Below, piece after piece: positions 54,998-63,552 of a stretch of 64,000 nt of DNA (position 1 is the stretch's first letter; the number at the start of each line of letters is the position of its first letter). The translations under genes were made by a program, and so were the position numbers. Source of the stretch: Aureispira anguillae (GTDB lineage: Bacteria > Bacteroidota > Bacteroidia > Chitinophagales > Saprospiraceae); NCBI RefSeq assembly GCF_026000115.1, contig NZ_AP026867.1, positions 4,521,716 through 4,585,715 of the forward strand. The letters run 5' to 3'. The notes below the pieces were generated by a model. It did no database searches. It saw only the letters and a program-made list of their open reading frames with translations, and was not told the DNA's origin.

Positions 54998-55858
54998 ATG
55001 GAAGAATATTTAGCCTTTAGTTATTGGGGAGAGCCCTTTATATATATGTTGGTGTGCTTTCTTTTGTTTCTCAGCGGAAAGTTATTGTATCAAGCATTAC
55101 ACAAAGGGGTAAATGTGGATGCAGAAATGGTAGACAAAGACAATCTTGCCTTTGCCATTACACATGTTGGGTATTTTGTTGGCTTATTGTTGGCAATTTG
55201 TGGAGCCATGGCGGGTTTTCAACATGAGTCGTTGTGGCAAGACCTAATGATTACTTTTGGTTTTGGATTGGGAGCCATTGTCTTGTTAAATCTAGCCATT
55301 ATCATTAACGATAGAATCATCTTTGGAGCCTTAGAACTCAAAAGAAGCATTATAGAAAAAAGTAATATTGCCGTTGGAATTGTAGAGGCTGGAAATTCGA
55401 TTACCAATGGCTTAATTATCTTTGGGGTATTGAGCGTAGAAGCTGAGCATGTTTTTGTAGCACTTATCTATTGGTTGGTCGCACAAATTATTATGGTGGT
55501 AATAACAATGCTTTATAACAAAGTGATGCCCTATGATGTTTTTACGAAAATCTATACGGGTAACGCTGCTGTGGCAGTTGCCCTAGTTGGTTTTCTGATC
55601 GGAATTGCTAATATAATCCGTTATACCATTGAAACCGAACACAGCGATTGGGCAGAGTCGGCAGTCGCTATAGGCATCCAACTCGTATCTGCCCTAATTG
55701 CCTTCCCTATCTTTCGTTTACTCACAGACAAATTATTGTTACCCAAACGAAGCATTACAGACGAATTAATCCATCAAGAAAAACCCAATTTTGGGGTAGG
55801 TTTGGTAGAGGCGTTTGCATACATTAGTGCTTCTATTTTGATTATCATTTCGCTTTAG
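54998..55858 (+). CDS. DUF350 membrane protein (YjfL-like), duplicated domain
   Basis: The 286-aa protein has about eight membrane helices arranged as two similar halves. Half 1 has NLAFAITHVGYFVGLLLAICGA (about 48-70) and half 2 has GNAAVAVALVGFLIGIANIIRY (about 188-210), the DUF350 core. It ends KPNFGVGLVEAFAYISASILIIISL. DUF350 proteins lie with spermidine-synthase-like genes in many bacteria and are thought to be transporters or channels. The gene starts 55 bp after the lipoprotein gene and is followed by the synthase after 13 bp. Confidence 0.87.
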   Translation: MEEYLAFSYWGEPFIYMLVCFLLFLSGKLLYQALHKGVNVDAEMVDKDNLAFAITHVGYFVGLLLAICGAMAGFQHESLWQDLMITFGFGLGAIVLLNLAIIINDRIIFGALELKRSIIEKSNIAVGIVEAGNSITNGLIIFGVLSVEAEHVFVALIYWLVAQIIMVVITMLYNKVMPYDVFTKIYTGNAAVAVALVGFLIGIANIIRYTIETEHSDWAESAVAIGIQLVSALIAFPIFRLLTDKLLLPKRSITDELIHQEKPNFGVGLVEAFAYISASILIIISL

Positions 55859-55871
55859 TGCATAAAAAAAC

Positions 55872-57428
55872 ATGAAGAATAAGAAGAGTAGTTCCTCCTT
55901 TATCTTAATGACCGCCTTGTTTGCAACGGGTTTATCAGGAATTGTGGCAGAATATGTATTAGCAACGTTGGCTACCTATTTTTTAGGAGATTCTGTTTTT
56001 CAATGGACAATTGTACTTTCCCTGATGCTCTTTTCGATGGGTTTGGGCAGTCGATTAAGCAAATCACTGGAAAAAAATCTATTAGAAGCGTTTATATTTA
56101 TAGAATTGTTGCTTTCTATTCTTATTTCGCTCTGTGCTTTGATTACCTATTTGATCATGCCCTATACCAATAGTATTTGGCTGGTTATGTACCTCATGGC
56201 TGTTGTTATTGGCTTGTTGATTGGAATGGAAATTCCTCTAGTCACTCGCATTAATGACAACTATAAATCTTTGCGTGCCAATATTTCGGGGGTGATGGAA
56301 AAAGACTATTATGGCAGTTTATTTGGGGGCTTGTTTTTTGCTTTTATTGGAATTCGATATTTGGGATTGACCTATACCCCATTTGTCGTTGGAGGCATCA
56401 ATTTTTTGGTGGCTTTATTGCTGTTTTATTACCTTAGAAATGCCATTGCCAATAGACAACGCAATCAATTGCAATTGGGTTTTGTTCTCACTGCTGCGCT
56501 ACTAGGCTTAGGACTGTTTTTGGCAGAACCTATTGTTCTATATGGCGAACAAAGTCGTTACAGAGAAAAAGTAGTGTTTACCAAACAAACCCCTTATCAA
56601 AAAATTACCGTAACTCAATGGCAAGGAGATTATTGGTTGTACCTCAACACTGGTAAACAGTTGAGTACTTTTGACGAGTGGATGTATCACGAACCCTTGG
56701 TTCATCCAGCCATGAAACTGGCACAGTCGCACAAAAAAATACTCATCATGGGTGCAGGAGATGGTTGTGCCATTCGAGAAGTACTCAAATATCCAGATGT
56801 AGACAGCATTATCTTGGTAGATTTAGATCCTGAAATGACCAACATTGGACAGCATCACCCTATCTTTAAACAACTCAATCAATCGGCTTACTTTTCGCCC
56901 AAATTGCGTGTTGTTAATGCCGATGCGTTTAATTACTTAGAAGCCACCAAGGCTTTTTACGATGTGATTATCGCCGACTTTCCCGATCCCAAAAGCGTTG
57001 AAATTAATCGATTGTACACTAGAGAATTTTATCAAATTTGTAAAAAACGCCTACGCCCTCATGGAGTATTTATTACGCAGGCGGCTAGCCCCTATTATAC
57101 CACCAAAGCATTTAGAACCATAGAAAAAACAATTGCCGCCGCTGGTTTTCAGGTTGTTCCTATTCACAATCACATTTATACTTTTGGCGAATGGGGCTGG
57201 GTAATTGGCATGAAAGAGCCTCCTGCTGCCAGTATAAAAAAGCAATTGCAAACACTAACATTTGAAGATGTTGACGTTCGTTGGATCAACCGAGAAAGTA
57301 TGCTTATGATGACTTCTTTTGGTCGAGATTTGGTAAAAGTAGATCGAGCAGCACTAGAAATTAACACCATACATAATCCCGTTTTGTACCGTTGTTATGC
57401 CGAGGGAAATTGGTCTTATTATTTTTAG
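55872..57428 (+). CDS. Membrane-bound spermidine synthase-like aminopropyltransferase
   Basis: The 518-aa protein has about seven membrane helices (about 10-225) and then a soluble spermidine-synthase domain. The decarboxylated-SAM site is in ILIMGAGDGCAIREVLKYPDVDSIILVDLDPEM (about 290-325). The catalytic Asp is in DVIIADFPDPKSVEINRLYTREFY (about 365-390), and the substrate-entry motif YHEPLVHPAM precedes it (about 275). Such fusions transfer an aminopropyl group to a diamine at the membrane. It is at the end of the DUF4178-DUF350 operon, so its product may be made for export or for envelope modification. Confidence 0.9.
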   Translation: MKNKKSSSSFILMTALFATGLSGIVAEYVLATLATYFLGDSVFQWTIVLSLMLFSMGLGSRLSKSLEKNLLEAFIFIELLLSILISLCALITYLIMPYTNSIWLVMYLMAVVIGLLIGMEIPLVTRINDNYKSLRANISGVMEKDYYGSLFGGLFFAFIGIRYLGLTYTPFVVGGINFLVALLLFYYLRNAIANRQRNQLQLGFVLTAALLGLGLFLAEPIVLYGEQSRYREKVVFTKQTPYQKITVTQWQGDYWLYLNTGKQLSTFDEWMYHEPLVHPAMKLAQSHKKILIMGAGDGCAIREVLKYPDVDSIILVDLDPEMTNIGQHHPIFKQLNQSAYFSPKLRVVNADAFNYLEATKAFYDVIIADFPDPKSVEINRLYTREFYQICKKRLRPHGVFITQAASPYYTTKAFRTIEKTIAAAGFQVVPIHNHIYTFGEWGWVIGMKEPPAASIKKQLQTLTFEDVDVRWINRESMLMMTSFGRDLVKVDRAALEINTIHNPVLYRCYAEGNWSYYF

Positions 57429-57432
57429 TGTT

Positions 57433-58521
57433 ATGTGGTTATTTTCTAAACATATAGACCTTTTGAGCCTCTACCTTCCTATTTGGTGTTGTTGGGTGGT
57501 CTTGTTTAGTTTGCCAACTGAGTTTTTGCAAGTAGAAATCCCTTTATGGCTTTGGGTTATTTTTGTGTTGGGGATTGATGTTGGGCATGTCTGGAGTACT
57601 ATTTTTAGAACTTATTTAGATCCTGAAGAATTTGGTCGGCATCAAAAATTACTCCTAATTGCCCCATTCATTAGCTTTATTTTAGTGGCGCTAATCAGCT
57701 GGATTTCTATCTTTTGGTTTTGGCGGTTGTTGGCTTATTTGGCACTATTTCATTTTGTAAAGCAACAATATGGTTTCTTGGCACTGTACAAAATGAAAGC
57801 CAAAGACTTTGGGGTTTCCAAGTTTTTTAACGACAAATGGACTTTGTATTGGGCGACCTTATATCCCGTCTTGTATTGGCATTTGGCAGAGGGGCTTCAT
57901 TTTAATTGGTTTGTTGAGCATGATTTTTTGAGCTTGCGCCCTCTTCTTTTAGGAAACAGCCTCTTAGACCTTTATATCCTTCCTTTTTTTAATGGTCTGT
58001 ACTGGTTGATTATAATCGGTTGGGCAATAGAAGAGATACAAAGCGCTCAACAACTAAACCTAGGCAAACTATTGTGGATGCTCACCACGGCGGTCAATTG
58101 GTACGCTGGCATTGTCTATTTTAATTCTGACTTGGTCTTTACGATCACCAATGTTGTAGCGCATGGAATTCCATACCTAAGTCTAATTATTTATTATCAA
58201 CATCAAAAGGCAAAATTAAAATCCCCCAAGCGATCTTCTAGTTGGAAGCTTGCCTTCTTTATCCTATTCGTCGTTTTTCTATTAGCTTGGTTAGAAGAAT
58301 ATTGTTGGGATATGTTTATTTACGGAGAGCGTGCTAGCTTTTTTGAGGCAATCTTAGCCTATCCTTTTGAGTTATTAGAACAGCCTTTTGCTCAAGCCAT
58401 CGCCATTGCTGCATTGACCTTACCTCAACTTACCCATTATATTATTGATGGGTTCATCTGGAAATCCAATGCAGCCAATCCCTATGTCAAGCAAATTTTT
58501 AGTACAAAATCTTCCCAATAA
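57433..58521 (+). CDS. His-rich multi-pass membrane protein
   Basis: ATG 57433 lies 4 bp after the synthase stop codon (an upstream in-frame start at 57397 would overlap it), giving 362 aa. About nine membrane helices are predicted. Histidines at helix ends form D-x-G-H-x-W, F-H-F-V-K-Q-Q-Y-G and V-A-H-G-I-P-Y motifs, with a late TLPQLTHYIIDGFIWK. The arrangement recalls membrane di-iron or carotenoid-cleaving enzymes, but no complete His-box set was recognised. Tight coupling to the aminopropyltransferase suggests it works on the same product. The enzyme class is unassigned. Confidence 0.7.
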   Translation: MWLFSKHIDLLSLYLPIWCCWVVLFSLPTEFLQVEIPLWLWVIFVLGIDVGHVWSTIFRTYLDPEEFGRHQKLLLIAPFISFILVALISWISIFWFWRLLAYLALFHFVKQQYGFLALYKMKAKDFGVSKFFNDKWTLYWATLYPVLYWHLAEGLHFNWFVEHDFLSLRPLLLGNSLLDLYILPFFNGLYWLIIIGWAIEEIQSAQQLNLGKLLWMLTTAVNWYAGIVYFNSDLVFTITNVVAHGIPYLSLIIYYQHQKAKLKSPKRSSSWKLAFFILFVVFLLAWLEEYCWDMFIYGERASFFEAILAYPFELLEQPFAQAIAIAALTLPQLTHYIIDGFIWKSNAANPYVKQIFSTKSSQ

Positions 58522-58540
58522 CTTTCTTTCGTGATAATTG

Positions 58541-58972
58541 TTATTGTTTTTGTTGAAAAAACGCCCAATATTTGGGGTCTTCATCGTCAAAAATAGCCGC
58601 TCCGTCCACCTTAAATGCCTGTTCAAATTCAGTTCTTGCTGCCTCCTTTTCGTCCAATTCAAAATAGCATTGCGCCAACCTAAAATGCAAAAAAGGATTC
58701 CCTGCTCCTTCAGGAAACGCTTTTGCCTTGTTTAGATTCTCCACCCCTCCTTTATAATTTTGAACCTGAAAATTAATATCTCCAATGCAAACCAATAACC
58801 AAGTTCCAGCAGGATATTGTGTTTTGGGAGCAGGCAATAAATCAAAAGCTTTCCAAAAACGCTTAAGCGCAGGGCGATACTTTCCTTCATCCATATAGGC
58901 ATCCCCTCGATCACATAATTCTTCTATTCTATCAAATACTTCATCGCCTGGATAATCGTCCTTCATATTCAT
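58541..58972 (-). CDS. TPR-repeat protein (143 aa)
   Basis: The small cytoplasmic protein has about three tetratricopeptide repeats: ELCDRGDAYMDEGKYRPALKRFWKAFDLLP (about 18-47), LLVCIGDINFQVQNYKGGVENLNKAKAFP and LHFRLAQCYFELDEKEAARTEFEQAFKVDG. There is no signal sequence. The C-terminus DDEDPKYWAFFQQKQ occurs in small bacterial TPR proteins of unknown function. TPR modules bind other proteins; the partner is unknown. It is convergent with the His-rich membrane protein gene (20 bp gap). Confidence 0.85.
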   Translation of the reverse strand: MNMKDDYPGDEVFDRIEELCDRGDAYMDEGKYRPALKRFWKAFDLLPAPKTQYPAGTWLLVCIGDINFQVQNYKGGVENLNKAKAFPEGAGNPFLHFRLAQCYFELDEKEAARTEFEQAFKVDGAAIFDDEDPKYWAFFQQKQ

Positions 58973-59049
58973 TGTTTATTTTGGTTCTTTGGCAAGTTTT
59001 GTAATAAGATCTTAACAATTATAGTATATAAAACTATAGCCGTCGTAAG

Positions 59050-59115
59050 TTATTAAGTAGAAAGTCGTATATTTTTATTTTGATCATAAAGAACATACGA
59101 CTTTCTACTTAATAA
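59050..59115. other. Long perfect hairpin in the intergenic region
   Basis: Two 21-bp arms pair perfectly (59050-59070 with 59095-59115) around a 24-nt loop. The arms share a GTAG-x-AAGTCGTA core with the hairpin at 33771-33832. It lies 117 bp past the stop codon of the MscS gene (minus strand) and may be a terminator or a repeat element. Confidence 0.8.
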
Positions 59116-59231
59116 TTTATAGCCCATTCACGACTACAAAAGGTAATCTTTCCCTTTTAGTATTCCACACAACTTGTTATTGAACCTTTATTTTTTATTA
59201 ATAACACCGCAAGATAACACTATCTCTGTCC

Positions 59232-60920
59232 TCAAAGTCCTGCATCTGGATATTTCTTACTAAAATCAGCTAAAAACTGCTGCATTTGTTGATCGGCATC
59301 CGATAATTCAGCTTTTCCGTAATTTGGCATTTGTCCTTTTTTTTCTGGCATGCTCTCTATATAAACAGAGGTAGAAGGAAAAGCAATGTGTACATTCATC
59401 GCTTCTGCCAAATTTAGAATACCAAAAATAAGTTCTTCCTTTAGTGCCAAATCAGTAGCATAATCTGTCGTATTAAAATAGACAACAAACATAATATCTA
59501 AAGAAGAGTCCCCCATATTATTAAGATGGATAAATGAAACATCATTTTTAGTTTTGGGATGCAGTTGATTCATCTCTCTCAAACCTTCTACAAACTTTTG
59601 AATTAAGGCGGGTGGCGTATAATAAGCAACTCCTATTGTTGTATTAAAACGGCGAAATTGAAGGCTACCTATATTATTAACCGTCATATCAACTAAAGCA
59701 CCATTGGGAACAGAAATCAGAGAGCTATCTGGCGTTCGAATCCGAGTAGAGCGAAAACCAATATCTTCAACCGTTCCAACAATTTCTCCACTACTAATAA
59801 AATCGCCCAATTGGAATGGACGATCCGCATAAATCATCATAGAACCAATCAAATGCTTGACCGTATCTTGTGCTGCTAACGCTACTGCCAAACCTCCAAT
59901 AGACAAACCCGCAATTAGTGCCGTCAAATCCACATTAAAGACATCCAATACATGAATACTCCCTCCTATTACAATCATTGCTTTTAGTATTCGAATAAAA
60001 ATAGGCAATAATTGATCGTCAGAGGTACTATTGGTTTTTTCTACTATTTTTTCAAAATACGAACGAGCCAACTCTACAGCATTTAAGAGCACCAAAACCG
60101 CACAAATGGTATTAAATACACGAAGGAAAGTCAAAAAATAATAGCTGATCCAAACTGGTAGCATCAAAACAGGAATGACAATAAAAATAACATAGGCAAC
60201 TACCATATAACTAATAATATGCGATATTTTTGTAATCACAGTAGGGTCAAAATGATTGCGTCCCAGTTTGGTATTCGCCAATATCTTAAACAGTATATTT
60301 AATAGTCTCCAAATAATAAAATTAAGAAGAATGGCAACCAGTCCTAAAACCAAAATAGCCAGATATTGCCAGCTCTTTAATCCTAAAAAAGTTGCCCCTC
60401 CCTGCGGAAGCAATTGCAACAAAAGATGACTTCCTAATGGATACACCGACCGATGTAGTGCTGGAATTTGCTCTATAGTAGTGGGATCATATCGCCAATA
60501 ATTGGCATACTTTCGAGTCCGTTTATTTTTTCCAATTAATGGTCGAGTAATATAAACTTCTGGTAAATCATTCGGAAAAAGAACATAAACGGCATTGCCA
60601 TTTGTTGAATCAATGTAATCAGGATTATCAGGAATCAAATCCTCTCGAACAATCAAGCCCTTTCCGTCAAATATTTGTTTTAACTTAATTGCATAATCTC
60701 GCGTTTCATCCGTTATTTTTTTCTTATTACCAACCAGTGCCTTAGCAGCTTGGTCCAAATCATAATGCTCCTCATTTAGATAATAAATATGTTGATGCGC
60801 AACCTCTTGTGGCGTTGACAAGTCACCAACAGGTGATTCTTGTTCTAACTGAGCTAGCATAGATGTTAACCCTAAAAAATAAAAGATCCCTATAATAAAA
60901 ATATTACGTAACATTCTCAA
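59232..60920 (-). CDS. MscS-family mechanosensitive channel with N-terminal extension
   Basis: The 562-aa protein has a signal-like start (MRMLRNIFIIGIFYFLGLTSMLAQ), an exported domain (about 25-160) and about five membrane helices. The MscS pore helix and beta domain follow: GLSIGGLAVALAAQDTVKHLIGSMMIYADRPFQLGDFI (about 345-380), then GTVEDIGFRSTRIRTPDSSLISVPNGALVDMTVNNI. The C-terminal domain is alpha/beta. MscS channels open under membrane tension and release solutes in hypo-osmotic shock. Sequence features fit the MscM/Ynai-type with an extra periplasmic part. It is a single-gene unit. Confidence 0.93.
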   Translation of the reverse strand: MRMLRNIFIIGIFYFLGLTSMLAQLEQESPVGDLSTPQEVAHQHIYYLNEEHYDLDQAAKALVGNKKKITDETRDYAIKLKQIFDGKGLIVREDLIPDNPDYIDSTNGNAVYVLFPNDLPEVYITRPLIGKNKRTRKYANYWRYDPTTIEQIPALHRSVYPLGSHLLLQLLPQGGATFLGLKSWQYLAILVLGLVAILLNFIIWRLLNILFKILANTKLGRNHFDPTVITKISHIISYMVVAYVIFIVIPVLMLPVWISYYFLTFLRVFNTICAVLVLLNAVELARSYFEKIVEKTNSTSDDQLLPIFIRILKAMIVIGGSIHVLDVFNVDLTALIAGLSIGGLAVALAAQDTVKHLIGSMMIYADRPFQLGDFISSGEIVGTVEDIGFRSTRIRTPDSSLISVPNGALVDMTVNNIGSLQFRRFNTTIGVAYYTPPALIQKFVEGLREMNQLHPKTKNDVSFIHLNNMGDSSLDIMFVVYFNTTDYATDLALKEELIFGILNLAEAMNVHIAFPSTSVYIESMPEKKGQMPNYGKAELSDADQQMQQFLADFSKKYPDAGL

Positions 60921-60949
60921 CTGAATTATAGACTGTAGATAAATGGCTA

Positions 60950-60984
60950 AAACAAAAAAGCTTTCTAATTACTTAGAAAGCTTG
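60950..60984 (-). terminator. Intrinsic terminator of the 156-aa gene
   Basis: An 11-bp stem (60959-60969 with 60974-60984) is followed on the minus strand by TTTTGTTTT. It lies about 100 bp after the stop codon of the secreted-protein gene at 61083 and before the MscS gene. Confidence 0.8.
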
Positions 60985-61082
60985 TAGGACACAAAGGTCT
61001 ATATTTTAAAATAAAAACAGTATATAAATGATTAGATTATTCTCTAATTTTGCTTAATTAAAAGTTTTCCTTACTGCTCTTT

Positions 61083-61553
61083 TTAATCCTCAGAATAGTA
61101 CGTGGCATCTTCTAAGATATACAACAAACGAAAGGGGTCATATTCTTGATCGTTTGTTGTTCTGTTAATACGAAGTGTTCCTTCTAAAACAATAGGCTTA
61201 TCCATTCTATAAATAATAGGATTTTTAGCCACAATTTCGATTACAGACTCTGGTCCAGCCGCTCCACAAAAGTAACAAGAACTATAAGAAAATTTAGATA
61301 AAGTCATTCGCCCTTTTGTTAAGTCCGCAGGAATAATAAATCCTTTTAAATGAATCTTTTTGCCATCTAATTTTAAGATTTTTTTGCCAAAAGTAGGCGT
61401 ATTGGTAAAATTTTCTGTTACTGGATCAAATTTACTCTTAACTGTTACGTCCATCATGTTTTCCCAATAATTAACCACAGTCTTTTTTTTCTGTGCATTT
61501 ATTTGAATAGAATAAGCAAAAACAACAGTCAATAGCAATAGTATTTTTTTCAT
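61083..61553 (-). CDS. Secreted protein, DUF3299-like
   Basis: The 156-aa product has a signal peptide (MKKILLLLTVVFAYSIQINAQ). The mature part has KKIHLKGFIIPADLTKGRMTLSKFSYSSCYFCGAAGPESVIEI, in which the C-x-x-C pair in SSCYFCG and the loop after it fit the DUF3299 family of exported small proteins. The two cysteines could bind metal or form a disulfide. It has a terminator downstream and no near neighbours on the same strand. Function is unknown. Confidence 0.72.
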   Translation of the reverse strand: MKKILLLLTVVFAYSIQINAQKKKTVVNYWENMMDVTVKSKFDPVTENFTNTPTFGKKILKLDGKKIHLKGFIIPADLTKGRMTLSKFSYSSCYFCGAAGPESVIEIVAKNPIIYRMDKPIVLEGTLRINRTTNDQEYDPFRLLYILEDATYYSED

Positions 61554-61752
61554 TTGTTTGAATATTAGCTTAGAAATGTAGGGGAATGATAACCCTCTAG
61601 TCCTAGGTTTGGTATCTCTTTTATAAGATGAATTACTTTTGGTCTTTGCACAAAAGTATAAAAAAATAGTGCCAGTTTTTATTTTTCTTTCCTTCTGTGC
61701 AAGAACTAATCTCTATTTCTGTTTCTAATAATTTCCATTTCTATGCTTTGTC

Positions 61753-62187
61753 CTACTCTAACGAATCTCTAAAATCAACTTTTACATGCGAGCCGTCACA
61801 ATAAGGCTTATTCGCAGAACTTCCACAACGACAAAAAGCAGTCGTCTTATTTTTAGTTGTTGTATTTCCATTTTGATCTGTTACTTTTAATGTACCATAG
61901 ACCAATAAAGGACCATTAGGCAGCACCTCTACCTTTGTTTCTAAGCTTTCTTCTTCTTGATCTTCCTCCCCATTCATATAATAACTAAGCGCCCCTGATG
62001 GACATTTCCTAACTTGATTTTTAAGCTCTTCGGTCGTTGCTTGCTCTAGCTGAATCCATGGTTTCTCATTGGGTTTATAAACCTGTGGCAATGCCTTTAC
62101 ACACTCTGCTGCATGAATACATTTTTGAGGTTGCCATACAATTGTGATTTCATTATTAGAATATTTTTTTTTAATAATCTTATCCAT
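61753..62187 (-). CDS. Divergent 4Fe-4S plus CDGSH iron-sulfur protein
   Basis: The 144-aa protein joins two iron-sulfur modules. The first (about 10-75) is a divergent Fer4_19-type single-cluster domain with CIHAAECVKALPQVY and CPSGALSYY. The second (about 110-140) is a CDGSH domain with FCRCGSSANKPYCDGSH, which binds a 2Fe-2S cluster through three Cys and one His. Both are small electron-transfer or cluster-transfer units. Fusions of this sort exist in bacteria; the partner protein is not known. It is a single gene with AT-rich flanks. Confidence 0.9.
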   Translation of the reverse strand: MDKIIKKKYSNNEITIVWQPQKCIHAAECVKALPQVYKPNEKPWIQLEQATTEELKNQVRKCPSGALSYYMNGEEDQEEESLETKVEVLPNGPLLVYGTLKVTDQNGNTTTKNKTTAFCRCGSSANKPYCDGSHVKVDFRDSLE

Positions 62188-62601
62188 AATGCTATTATTT
62201 TAATTGACTAAAATAGAATTAGTTAAGTATTTTTTTTCACTAACCACAAGAACTAAGTTAAAAAAATTTTATTTCACAATAATACAAAATAACACTTTTT
62301 ATATCGAGACAACATATACCCTTAACAATAATAATAGGCGAATAACATCCAACAAAAAATTAAAACTTCTTTCATTTATTAAATAATTAAAATCACCATT
62401 GGTAATACTATTCTAAATCAACTCATATAATAATAGATCTAAATAAAGACAGAAAGACTGATTGAATATTAATGCAACTCATAATTTTTGCCATTACAAG
62501 ATATCCAAATTGCTATCAAATCGTCAACATACCCACAAAATGGCATATTAATTGGCTATCTCCTTTTCAATCAATTATATAATTAACAATTATTTTAAAA
62601 T
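62188..62601. other. AT-rich divergent intergenic region
   Basis: No gene is visible in this 414-bp stretch between divergent genes; a 60-codon frame inside it lacks gene-like features. It should contain promoters on both strands, but no -7 box stands out. Confidence 0.4.
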
Positions 62602-62889
62602 ATGAATAAACGATTAATCGTTGTTTCATTTTCCATCTGTATGTTAACGGCTTATACCTCTTACAATCAAACAGCTATTCAAAACAATGTTTTAACAGAA
62701 GAAAATGGCAGCACTCTATATCATCAAGATAGCTCTATAGCTCCAACAGATAGTTTAGCACTCAAAAAAATCCGCCTAACAACAACGCAAAGCAATAGAT
62801 ACTCTCGTTATAAGGATTTGCAGAAAGAGAAAGAAAGGCGAAAAAAAATTAGAGAAAAATACAAAAAAGAGAAATCAACCAAAAACTAA
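62602..62889 (+). CDS. Small exported protein of unknown function (95 aa)
   Basis: The product starts with a signal sequence (MNKRLIVVSFSICMLTAYTSYNQ), possibly without a lipobox. The middle is polar (LYHQDSSIAPTDSLALKK) and the end very basic (RYKDLQKEKERRKKIREKYKKEKSTKN), probably a helix. No family is recognised. Its AT-rich surroundings and small size lower confidence, but the clean signal sequence followed by a polar basic tail supports a real gene. Confidence 0.5.
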   Translation: MNKRLIVVSFSICMLTAYTSYNQTAIQNNVLTEENGSTLYHQDSSIAPTDSLALKKIRLTTTQSNRYSRYKDLQKEKERRKKIREKYKKEKSTKN

Positions 62890-63552
62890 AACGGCTACCT
62901 CATGACCATGAACGCAAGTAAAACGAACGGAACAATACTAGCTCACAAGGAATCATGATTAAATTTTAGGTTTCATTGGTTGGAAATAGAGCATATTCTA
63001 TTTTCCTAATTTTACAGTTGCTATTGTACGAACAATCGGTAATTTTATACTAAAAAACACAATAGCAACAAACAAAATTTTTAATGGAATTATCCTTTAT
63101 CATTAAAACAAAACACGGTTACAAATAAAAATTTTAACCAACTAAGCATTCACCAAATAAAGGCGAAATGTACAATCTAAATTTAACATTTTTTAACCAT
63201 TATCAAGACTATTTTCAATATTTTATCCTTATTTACCTTACTAAAAATTAAGGTTAGACTACTTTTTTTTGAAAAAACATCAAACAAAATAATATTCTAC
63301 AAAACACAAAAACAACACTCCAAAAAATTACGAAAAACAAAAATAACAATCAGAAATCAAAATATTATTTTAAAACTAATAAAAAAACCGATAGTAAATT
63401 TTAATCTAAACTCAAGCGTATACACCTGATGAACTGCTCTTTTGAGTGTCAGTTTTTTTGAAATATTATTTTGTCGGAAACCAACTTTCTATCTAACATT
63501 GTGTGTGCTTCTGCAGAGCGTCAATTCAATTCACACTCAAAAACACGTTAAA
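62890..63552. other. AT-rich intergenic region before the metalloprotease gene
   Basis: No gene is visible in 663 bp. A possible promoter (TTATTTTG at about 63467-63474, one base off TAnnTTTG) lies about 80 bp before the next start codon. The rest is A-rich and simple in sequence. Confidence 0.4.
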
